From positions 1 to 6,068 of the forward strand of contig JAJRAP010000242.1 in NCBI GenBank assembly GCA_028679855.1: a stretch of 6,068 nt of DNA. Reading direction: 5' to 3'. Numbering within the stretch: position 1 is the stretch's first letter; the number at the start of each line of letters is the position of its first letter. The notes under the pieces are model-generated. The model had not been told where the DNA came from and did not search any database. It was given only the letters and a program-made list of their open reading frames with translations. A program made the position numbers and the translations under genes. This stretch comes from Candidatus Methanoperedens sp. (GTDB lineage Archaea > Halobacteriota > Methanosarcinia > Methanosarcinales > Methanoperedenaceae). Positions 1 through 4,631 of this stretch are shown here, in pieces.

Positions 1-163
1 ATGTGTTTGATTTATGGGGAAGCTATGAAATAATTGTTTTTCTGAATATATGAACCGGTTATCGGTTGAGTTTGGGATTTGTGGTTGAGATAAAAGTTGG
101 GTTTTAACACAATCTGACGTATGACAGGGAAGGAAAAGCGAACGTATCGACAGTAGCATGGGG
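1..163. other. Left flank, no gene recognised
   Basis: No convincing gene was seen here. On the minus strand a reading frame entering from the transposase remnant stays open to position 1. Its translation below position 190 is rich in Ser, Gln, Pro and Cys and resembles no family I know, so the openness is probably chance. There is no tRNA-like fold and no obvious promoter. The segment is the outer flank of the small inverted-repeat element at 164-352. Confidence 0.5.
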
Positions 164-190
164 CTGTGTAGTCCTATAATTATTTCGCAT
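164..190 (+). repeat. Left terminal inverted repeat of the element
   Basis: This 27-bp end starts CTGTGTAGTCC and ends ATTATTTCGCAT. It is the reverse-complement partner of 326-352, with four mismatches (three clustered in the middle, one at the fifth outer base). The transposase remnant loses its family resemblance at this repeat, which marks the internal deletion junction at about 190/191. Confidence 0.7.
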
Positions 191-294
191 TGAACTCTTT
201 TTAATTTTTTCATGTCTTTTCGAATTAATTCACTCGATTCTCCTTTTTTCTTGTTGTTGATGATATAGCGAATTTTTTTGACGGTCAATTTCAT
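187..294 (-). pseudogene. Transposase N-terminal remnant (helix-turn-helix)
   Basis: From the ATG at 292-294 the minus strand encodes about 35 residues beginning MKLTVKKIRYIINNKKKGES and ending near KKLKRVQ. This resembles the N-terminal helix-turn-helix of archaeal IS481-like transposases, which typically read L-T-x-K-K-I-R-Y-I-I, K-G-E-S, then a basic recognition helix with R-R-V-Q. After RVQ the resemblance stops abruptly as the left terminal repeat is entered. The frame stays open to the window edge without further transposase features. The DDE catalytic domain is absent, so no active transposase is made. The family name rests on memory of the motif and not on a search; another HTH-bearing transposase family is possible. 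Confidence 0.55.
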
Positions 295-295
295 G

Positions 296-316
296 CCCTG
301 AACAGAAGTTTCAGGG
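296..316. other. Hairpin at toxin stop and transposase start
   Basis: CCCTGAA (296-302) pairs with TTCAGGG (310-316) across a 7-nt loop. The hairpin contains the TGA stop of the PIN gene (311-313) and ends one base before the minus-strand transposase start codon, so the weak CAGGG ribosome-binding sequence of that frame would be paired. It could act as a 3' hairpin for the TA mRNA, or as a shield against translation of transposase from read-through transcripts, as known for some bacterial IS. No T-run follows on the minus strand, so a classic terminator is not supported. Confidence 0.4.
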
Positions 317-829
317 AAAAATTTGATGCGAAATAATTTCGGGACTATACAGTTTCTTTTTCGTATCCAGAATACCTTCAATGATATCAGTCGCCATAAA
401 AAATCCAGCCGTTCTCAGCTCATTAATTATTTTCTGGAGTTCAAGTTTATCTTTTATCGGACAGAGTTCATAGCCCACTTTAAGCAATCCCAGTGTGCCT
501 GTTATCTTCACATGTTCTTTCTTTGCGAGTTTCCTTGCATCAAGATCATCAAGAGCTGCTATCCAGCTATGTTTTCTTGCCAGCGCAATAACGCCCGCTT
601 CGCCGTCATGCAATATGAAAAGATATTTTTCAAAATCCTGCGCCTTTTCTATGCCTATCCATCCGCCATTTGTCTTCAGGGCTGATATGGCTTCCGGGAA
701 TATGATCTCCTCTTCTACAGTGTGCGGAATGATGGCTTTGGCACTTAACCGGTTTAATATCTCCTTTAGCAGCGGAAACCTTCCGATCTCAGCGAACGCA
801 CTTATTACGCTTGTATCCAGGACTATCAA
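311..829 (-). CDS. PIN-domain (DUF3368) ribonuclease toxin, VapC-like
   Basis: This 172-residue protein is the probable toxin of a type II toxin-antitoxin pair and would act in the cytoplasm as a metal-dependent RNase. It carries the acidic PIN active site: Asp5 in VLDTS, Glu39-41 after IIPHTVEEE, Glu77 in HDGEAGVIALA, and Asp94/Asp95 in AALDDLDARKLA. The GTLGLL motif at 111-116 is typical of the DUF3368 branch. The start is TTG (827-829), because no ATG or GTG lies upstream in frame and VLDTS follows at once. The four bases TTGA are shared with the antitoxin stop, implying translational coupling, with GGGG a few bases upstream as a possible ribosome site. DUF3368 proteins usually end near the AGF...LY/II...L helix, here about residue 159. 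Residues 160-172 are encoded by the inverted repeat and interior of the adjacent mobile element, so the natural C-terminus was replaced but the catalytic core is complete. Its RNA target is unknown. Confidence 0.85.
   Translation of the reverse strand: MIVLDTSVISAFAEIGRFPLLKEILNRLSAKAIIPHTVEEEIIFPEAISALKTNGGWIGIEKAQDFEKYLFILHDGEAGVIALARKHSWIAALDDLDARKLAKKEHVKITGTLGLLKVGYELCPIKDKLELQKIINELRTAGFFMATDIIEGILDTKKKLYSPEIISHQIFP
326..352 (-). repeat. Right terminal inverted repeat of the element
   Basis: Read on the minus strand, this end starts CTGTATAGTCC and ends ATTATTTCGCAT, mirroring 164-190. It is translated as part of the PIN toxin's C-terminus (from Leu160 onward), so one sequence serves as both transposon end and coding DNA. 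Confidence 0.7.
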
Positions 830-1146
830 TCTTTTGGCCCCTTCAAAGTTTCATAGTCCTCGTAAAGCTCTCTTACTCCTTCCACTCCAATTCTGGGTTT
901 AATGCCTTTTTCAATAAGGATCTCTTTCATTCTGGTTATTGAAACCCCCGCTATTCCGGCAGCTTTGGCAAGCGAGACTTTTTCCTGCCTGTATAGTCCC
1001 ACTGCGATCTCTTTCTCATCATATTCCCGGAGCATATGGCGCAGTGCGTCACGAACAGCTTCGGCTATATTCCCATATAACCCTGCATCTATCAACCGCT
1101 TTATTTTTATTTCGAACTCGCCTTTTATTTCAACCGTAGTAGGCAT
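826..1146 (-). CDS. Antitoxin: ribbon-helix-helix plus UPF0175
   Basis: This 106-residue protein is the probable antitoxin and autorepressor for the downstream PIN toxin. Residues 1-45 (a TTVEIKGEFEIKIKRL strand and helix, then NIAEAVRDALRHMLREY) look like a CopG/ParD-type ribbon-helix-helix DNA-binding unit. Residues 46-80 (AVGLYRQEKVSLAKAAGIAG, then SITRMKEILIEKGI) match the UPF0175 signature of a helix-turn-helix-like segment. The charged tail VRELYEDYETLKGPKD is a likely toxin-wrapping region. UPF0175 next to a DUF3368 PIN gene is a recurring TA arrangement in archaea and cyanobacteria. The ATG start lies 20 nt from the centre of a TATA box, so the mRNA is leaderless or nearly so. An inverted repeat over that TATA box suggests self-repression. 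I saw no frameshift or truncation. Confidence 0.8.
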   Translation of the reverse strand: MPTTVEIKGEFEIKIKRLIDAGLYGNIAEAVRDALRHMLREYDEKEIAVGLYRQEKVSLAKAAGIAGVSITRMKEILIEKGIKPRIGVEGVRELYEDYETLKGPKD

Positions 1147-1152
1147 CAGATC

Positions 1153-1180
1153 ACTTGAATATTTATATATTTTTTCAAGT
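1153..1180 (-). promoter_or_regulatory. TA promoter with inverted-repeat operator
   Basis: On the minus strand a TATA element (TATATAAAT, about 1161-1170) precedes the antitoxin gene. It is bracketed by a perfect 7-bp inverted repeat, ACTTGAA at 1153-1159 and TTCAAGT at 1174-1180, with its dyad centre in the middle of the TATA box. A ribbon-helix-helix antitoxin dimer bound here would block TBP. The repeat and the TATA box are visible in the sequence; the regulatory role is inferred. The spacing from TATA centre to ATG (20 nt) is slightly short for archaea. Confidence 0.5.
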
Positions 1181-1197
1181 TAAATAGTTATCTTTTT

Positions 1198-1272
1198 CTA
1201 TCCCTCACGCATGGCATCCACATATTTTTCGCGCCCAGCCGGGATATGAATATCATACGCAAGGCTTAAGTC
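1198..1272 (-). pseudogene. Possible decayed C-terminal coding fragment
   Basis: A 24-codon frame with no start codon runs between two stops on the minus strand and ends PAGREKYVDAMREG before a TAG. It has the amphipathic, charged look of a genuine protein C-terminus and uses ordinary codons. I cannot name a family. It may be the last remnant of a gene removed when the neighbouring modules were rearranged, or it may be chance. Confidence 0.2.
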
Positions 1273-1279
1273 TTATAAG
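1272..1279 (+). promoter_or_regulatory. Possible TATA box before AbrB remnant and truA
   Basis: CTTATAAG is a palindromic TATA-like octamer whose centre is about 20 nt upstream of the ATG at 1296 and about 85 nt upstream of the truA start. GCTTA (1264-1268) and TAAGC (1276-1280) form a wider short inverted repeat around it. It is the best candidate promoter for truA in the gap and was probably the promoter of the former AbrB-type antitoxin gene. Confidence 0.35.
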
Positions 1280-1295
1280 CAAGACATTTCTTGCC

Positions 1296-1355
1296 ATGAG
1301 CAAAACGGTCGATATTGTCACGATCTCATCAAAGGGTCAGATAGTGGAGGAATAG
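1296..1355 (+). pseudogene. Truncated AbrB/SpoVT-type antitoxin N-terminus
   Basis: The frame encodes 19 residues, MSKTVDIVTISSKGQIVEE, then TAG. The first 17 match the swapped-hairpin start of archaeal AbrB/SpoVT (MazE/VapB-like) proteins, whose consensus continues from SSKGQIV into I-P-K-E-I-R. Here the match ends after GQIV. The DNA-binding barrel is incomplete, so the peptide cannot work as an antitoxin. Its last codons contain the GGAGG used by truA, and its stop is 4 nt before the truA GTG, so if translated it would serve as a leader peptide coupled to truA. Confidence 0.6.
1346..1350 (+). promoter_or_regulatory. Shine-Dalgarno of truA
   Basis: GGAGG ends 9 nt before GTG at 1360 and supports that codon as the truA start. 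The GTG at 1358 in another frame is followed at once by TGA, so it is not usable. Confidence 0.7.
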
Positions 1356-1359
1356 ACGT

Positions 1360-2163
1360 GTGAGGGTAGCACTCAAGTTCGCCTACCTTGGCACAGAGTA
1401 TTATGGTTACCAGATTCAGCACGGTGTCCCCACGATCGAAGGTAAGCTTCTTAAGGCGCTCAGGGATGCAGACGCGCTCAAGAACCTCTCAAAAGCAAGA
1501 TATTCCGCCGCAGGAAGAACTGACAGGGGTGTTCATGCCCTCGGTCAGGTGATCGCCTTTGATACAGAGAGCGCTGAAGCTGCAAAACCAGGAACAATCA
1601 ACTGTAATCTTCACCAGATATGGATATATGCATGGGCGCAAGTGGGAAAGGATTTCAACGCCAGGATGTCTGCGGTTGAGAGGGAATACAGGTATGTGTT
1701 CTGGGGAAAGGGACTTGATATTGATAAAATGAAAGACGCAGTTTCTATATTCCCAGGAACGCATGATTTCAGGTATTTTGCAGATGAAGAGAGGGGAAAA
1801 TCAACGCTCTGCGACATAAAGACGATATCTATCCGGAATGATGGCGACTGGTTCTATCTCGATATCGCGGGGAACAGGTTCATGCAGCACATGGTACGGA
1901 AGATCGCCGCCGCCCTGAAACTCATAGGAAAGGGCGAAAAATATGGGGGATGGCTTGCGAAGATGCTTGATTGCTCAATAACCGATACGCTCCAGCCGAT
2001 GGAAGCGAACGGACTCATTTTAATGAATGTAAATTATCCTGGCATTAAATGGAATATCGATAGTCATGCACGGAACAGGGCCCTTGAGGAGATCCATGAG
2101 CTTTTTGTCAGTCGCGAGACTGTTGTTAGGATCCTGGATGAGATAGAGAGAGGGATGCAATAG
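1360..2163 (+). CDS. truA: tRNA pseudouridine synthase TruA
   Basis: TruA isomerises uridines 38-40 in the anticodon arm of many tRNAs to pseudouridine in the cytoplasm. The 267-residue length fits the family. The N-terminal strand MRVALKFAYLGTEYYGYQIQ matches the first TruA motif. The catalytic motif AAGRTDRGVHALGQ (about 50-63) places the nucleophile at Asp55, followed by VIAFDT. FNARMSAVEREYRYVFWG (about 99-116) contains the conserved REYRY tyrosine. GTHDFRYF (133-140) and GNRFMQHMVRKIA (171-183) are the later family signatures. The start is GTG, chosen for GGAGG at 9-nt spacing and because the family motif begins at once. No catalytic residue is missing. The gene appears to be single, bounded by a decayed AbrB fragment upstream and a hairpin downstream. 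Confidence 0.95.
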   Translation: MRVALKFAYLGTEYYGYQIQHGVPTIEGKLLKALRDADALKNLSKARYSAAGRTDRGVHALGQVIAFDTESAEAAKPGTINCNLHQIWIYAWAQVGKDFNARMSAVEREYRYVFWGKGLDIDKMKDAVSIFPGTHDFRYFADEERGKSTLCDIKTISIRNDGDWFYLDIAGNRFMQHMVRKIAAALKLIGKGEKYGGWLAKMLDCSITDTLQPMEANGLILMNVNYPGIKWNIDSHARNRALEEIHELFVSRETVVRILDEIERGMQ

Positions 2164-2206
2164 GAGACGGGCGTCTCTCATTAAAATTGTTTAATTTGTT
2201 TTACTT
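2164..2206 (+). terminator. Hairpin and T-rich tract after truA
   Basis: GAGACG (2164-2169) pairs with CGTCTC (2172-2177) immediately after the truA TAG. Allowing a GGGC tetraloop gives a 5-bp stem. A T-rich stretch follows, with runs such as TTGTTTAATTTG and GTTTTAC. Archaeal termination relies mainly on T-tracts, so this is a reasonable end for the truA transcript. Confidence 0.5.
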
Positions 2207-2244
2207 ATTTGGAGCTTCCCTTGCGAGGGTGCCATATGGAAATC

Positions 2245-2278
2245 GAAATAAAGTATATGACAATTCAGTACCTATAAG
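2245..2278 (+). promoter_or_regulatory. Candidate promoter of the exporter operon
   Basis: A/T-rich elements lie 25-60 nt upstream of the HicB-like remnant: AAAGTATAT at 2250-2258, with CGAAAT just before it resembling a BRE, and CTATAAG at 2272-2278. Either could be the TATA box from which the remnant, and now the exporter operon, is transcribed. This is based on position and composition only. Confidence 0.35.
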
Positions 2279-2302
2279 TCACTTGAAATCATAGAGGTTC
2301 TA

Positions 2303-2392
2303 ATGCCTACATTAACCGCATACATTGAAAAAGATCCAGAAACTGGCTTATATCAATTTGTCGGAATTCAGCAGGTTGAGGTGAGTGTTTGA
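2303..2392 (+). pseudogene. Truncated HicB-like antitoxin N-terminus
   Basis: From ATG at 2303 the frame encodes 29 residues starting MPTLTAYIEKDPETGLY and ending in TGA. The opening strongly resembles the first strand and turn of archaeal HicB/UPF0150 antitoxins, which usually continue as Y-V-G-I-x-P-x-x-P-G-A. Here VGI appears two residues late and the resemblance then ends, so most of the alpha-beta fold is missing. GAGGT at 2294-2298 is a plausible ribosome site. No HicA toxin is present nearby. The remnant ends 40 nt before the secreted-protein gene, so its promoter and leader may now serve that operon. Confidence 0.5.
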
Positions 2393-2432
2393 GCAGGCTT
2401 CAGATAATCGATGCCAGAAAAGGAAAATAACA

Positions 2433-3479
2433 ATGAAAAACGTATTGCTCGTTACAGCCATTTTTGCAATTATAAGTTCAGCAGCCGCTCAGGTTGAAAT
2501 AAGCGATTTCTTTTCAGATTTCACAAGCAGCGATGTAACTCTCAATTCCACTTCTGACTTCCAGGGCAAAGCGATTTTTGAACTCTTTTATGCGGGAACG
2601 CCTGTGGAATCCCATGATGTGCCCATCGACATAAAAGCAGGTGGCACTGCAACAAAGGTGATATTATGGGAAAAGAGACCGCAGCACGATTACTATACTG
2701 CAAAGGTGAGCATACTTGATGGTAGCATGGTTTTATCCAGCAGGTCGTACCAGGTATCCTACGGCACTGTATCTATGCCCGGCTTCCATGTAGTGGATTT
2801 CTCACCCACCAACACTGGCGTGCAGCTTTTGCTTCGGCCATTTAATCCCAGCCCGGTTGATATAAAAATCGAACTGATGGATAACAACGATATTGTCTAT
2901 ACGAAGGTAAAAGATAACATATACCTCACGGTAAATCAGGAGGTCAGTATAACGTGGCCTTTCCTGCTTAAAGAGAAAAAAGAGTATATTGTCCGAGCCA
3001 AGATATACACCCACAGGCTCTATGCCGATCCTCTTATAAACACTTATGTATCACATTTCACCGCGACAGATGACGTGGAAATACTGCACGACGATGTTGA
3101 GGTAGATGAATACGGCGCAAGTGTGACCATCCGCGGAAACTCCCAGGTTCCCTTCGACGGCGCCATTGTTGTGAACGCAAAAAACAAGGTTACTGGTGAG
3201 ACAAAGACATACCGCCAGGCTCTTGAGGAGATACTTGTCTCAGGAAAAGAAGACACTGCAGGAGTGGTATGGAAAGGACTTCCCCCCGGGACATACGATG
3301 TTGAGATCCTGGCAGTGAATAAGGAAAACATGACAATAGATAAATATGAAACGGTCATGCGCATACCTGAACCTCCTGCCGCTGTAGCTACGACCCCTGT
3401 AAATAGATCGCCAGGATTTGCCGCGCTTGTTTCGATTATCGTCCTGATAGCAGCAGCAAGGCTGTTAAAAGGTGGATGA
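2433..3479 (+). CDS. Secreted protein with PGF-CTERM-like tail
   Basis: This 348-residue extracytoplasmic protein heads the exporter operon. Residues 1-19 (MKNVLLVTAIFAIISSAAA) form a clear signal peptide, with likely cleavage before QVEIS. The body is rich in alternating hydrophobic and polar strands (for example GKAIFELFYAG, KIELMDNNDIVYTK, GASVTIRGNSQVPFDGAIVV, GTYDVEILAVN). This suggests two or three Ig-like or CARDB-like beta-sandwich domains; no exact family is recognised. The C-terminus has a Pro-rich linker, then PGF at 327-329, a hydrophobic helix and a short basic end RLLKGG. This resembles the archaeosortase PGF-CTERM signal, although the basic cluster is weak. N-linked sequons occur (NST, NMT, NRS). 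I chose ATG at 2433 with AAGGA upstream over an in-frame GTG at 2385, because the signal peptide begins there. The stop directly abuts the first permease start. It could be cargo, an accessory subunit or a sensor of the transporter. Confidence 0.7.
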   Translation: MKNVLLVTAIFAIISSAAAQVEISDFFSDFTSSDVTLNSTSDFQGKAIFELFYAGTPVESHDVPIDIKAGGTATKVILWEKRPQHDYYTAKVSILDGSMVLSSRSYQVSYGTVSMPGFHVVDFSPTNTGVQLLLRPFNPSPVDIKIELMDNNDIVYTKVKDNIYLTVNQEVSITWPFLLKEKKEYIVRAKIYTHRLYADPLINTYVSHFTATDDVEILHDDVEVDEYGASVTIRGNSQVPFDGAIVVNAKNKVTGETKTYRQALEEILVSGKEDTAGVVWKGLPPGTYDVEILAVNKENMTIDKYETVMRIPEPPAAVATTPVNRSPGFAALVSIIVLIAAARLLKGG

Positions 3480-4631
3480 ATGTTTGATCTCATACTCAGG
3501 AACATCACACAGAGAAAACTGCGGACAGGGCTTACCATATTCGGCATAGCGCTTGGCATCTTTGCCGTTATCGTCATGGGAGGGATGTCCGAGCATTTCA
3601 ACACGACGTTTGAGAGATCCATCAGCCTTACGGCAGATAAGATCCGGGTTCTCCCCGAAGTCGGGCTTTTTGGTGCAAGCCTGAACGAGTCTAAAGCTGG
3701 CGAAGTCAAAAGGATACCAGGTGTTTCAGATGCCTATGGGATGCTGCAGTCACCTCTTGATCCTGAAAGCCTTGGCTTCGGAGGCGATATGGTCATTGGA
3801 ATCCCACCTGAAAAAATGGAGTCTGTATTAAAGGATACAAAGCTCGCAGAAGGCAGACCACTTGCGACAGGGGACAATTACAGGGCTGTGCTTGGAAGCA
3901 GTGTTGCAAGGGAGTTCAACCTCAGGGCAGGTGACGAGATAGAGATCAGGAGCAAGAAGCTTGAGCGAGCAAGGTCGATAACGAACATCAGGAATTTTAC
4001 TGTTGTGGGAGTAATGGAATATACTGGTTCTTTTTTTGATGGGGGTGTGATAATACCGCTTGATACAGCCCAGAAATTCTATAACAGGGGCAACACAGTA
4101 TCATTCGTACTTGCTGTCCCTGATCCAGATACCGATACAGAGGAACTTGCAAGAAGGATAGAACTGAACGTTGAAAAGGTCAAGACTTTTTCGCCTGCAG
4201 AATTGAGAAAACAAATAGAGCAGTCGCTTATCATTTTCACCCTTATAACAGTGAGCGCAGCAGTGCTTGCAGCAATCATCGGGGGCTTGAGCGTCATGAA
4301 CACGATGCTTATGTCGGTGTCTGAAAGGACAAAGGAATTCGGGCTACTCAAGGCACTTGGCGCGGATACACGGGATATACTTTTCATGACAATGGGCGAA
4401 GCTGCACTGATGGGAGCCCTTGGCGGTATTCTCGGTATCATAGGCGGTGGAGCCGTTGTTTATTGGCTTAACGAATACCTCGCAGCCCGCGGTACCGTCC
4501 TTTTCACGATAACGCCCCGGCTGCTTGTGATATCCATGTTATTTGCCACGGGACTGGGTATCATATCAGGGACATATCCTGCATACAGGGCTGCAAAAAT
4601 GAGCCCGATGGAGGCGCTGCGATATGAATAA
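3480..4631 (+). CDS. MacB/FtsX-type ABC transporter permease, first copy
   Basis: This 383-residue inner component has four membrane helices (about 17-35, 250-273, 308-330 and 347-366) and a large extracytoplasmic MacB periplasmic-core-like domain between the first two. This is the standard FtsX/MacB/LolCE layout. The N-terminal motif LILRNITQRKLRTGLTIFGI, the cytoplasmic loop SVSERTKEFGLLKALGA (279-295), which would contact the ATPase, and the terminal YPAYRAAKMSPMEALRYE are family hallmarks. Such permeases do not form a classic channel. They couple ATP hydrolysis to mechanical movement of the outer domain, to extract or push out lipoproteins, peptides or drugs. The start ATG follows the previous stop with no gap, with GGTGG 4 nt upstream. 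It overlaps the second copy by 8 nt. The substrate is unknown. Confidence 0.88.
   Translation: MFDLILRNITQRKLRTGLTIFGIALGIFAVIVMGGMSEHFNTTFERSISLTADKIRVLPEVGLFGASLNESKAGEVKRIPGVSDAYGMLQSPLDPESLGFGGDMVIGIPPEKMESVLKDTKLAEGRPLATGDNYRAVLGSSVAREFNLRAGDEIEIRSKKLERARSITNIRNFTVVGVMEYTGSFFDGGVIIPLDTAQKFYNRGNTVSFVLAVPDPDTDTEELARRIELNVEKVKTFSPAELRKQIEQSLIIFTLITVSAAVLAAIIGGLSVMNTMLMSVSERTKEFGLLKALGADTRDILFMTMGEAALMGALGGILGIIGGGAVVYWLNEYLAARGTVLFTITPRLLVISMLFATGLGIISGTYPAYRAAKMSPMEALRYE
4610..4614 (+). promoter_or_regulatory. Shine-Dalgarno within permease 1 PMEA codons
   Basis: GGAGG lies 9 nt before the ATG of the second permease and inside the ATG-GAG-GCG (Met-Glu-Ala) codons of the first. It supports the ATG at 4624 as the start. 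Confidence 0.6.

Larger units (their letters stand above)
164..352 (-). mobile_element. Miniature, internally deleted IS (MITE-like)
   Basis: Positions 164-190 read rightward and 352-326 read leftward are near-perfect terminal inverted repeats. By hand they match at 23 of 27 positions, including a perfect 13-bp inner block (AATTATTTCGCAT at 178-190 against its complement at 326-338). Both outer ends begin CTGTRTAGTCC. The 189-bp unit contains the start of a transposase-like frame (ATG at 292-294) whose family resemblance stops exactly where the left repeat begins. I infer an IS that lost nearly all of its transposase gene and would need a full-length relative to move. I saw no target-site duplication: the left flank ends CATGGGG and the right flank begins TTTCTTT. 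Either it moves without one, or a flank has since been rearranged. The right repeat forms the 3' end of the PIN toxin gene. Confidence 0.7.

Noticed and set aside
1..186. Continuation of the transposase frame to the window edge as one longer protein
   Set aside because: It is open for 98 codons, but beyond the RVQ residues the sequence shows no transposase similarity and runs through a terminal repeat, so only the first 35 codons or so are treated as genuine.
150..366. Target-site duplication flanking the miniature element
   Set aside because: The bases outside the two inverted repeats do not match in direct orientation, whichever of the first two bases is taken as the terminus.
323..902. 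Plus-strand reading frames opposite the toxin and antitoxin genes
   Set aside because: They are antisense shadows. The minus-strand proteins have clear PIN and UPF0175 motifs, while these translations are rich in Cys, Ser and Phe and have no domain.
2218..2229. Small hairpin CCCT-TGCG-AGGG between truA and the HicB-like remnant
   Set aside because: A 4-bp stem with no T-run or conserved context is expected by chance.
2236..2277. 13-residue frame beginning MEIEIKYM upstream of the HicB-like remnant
   Set aside because: Too short and with no Shine-Dalgarno; its bases coincide with candidate promoter elements.
2385..2432. Upstream GTG start for the secreted protein
   Set aside because: It would add 16 polar residues before a good signal peptide and overlap the HicB-like frame. 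ATG at 2433 with AAGGA upstream fits better.
3044..3709. Long minus-strand frame of 221 codons opposite the secreted protein and first permease
   Set aside because: It crosses the junction of two well-supported plus-strand genes, and its translation is Ser/Thr-rich with no motif.
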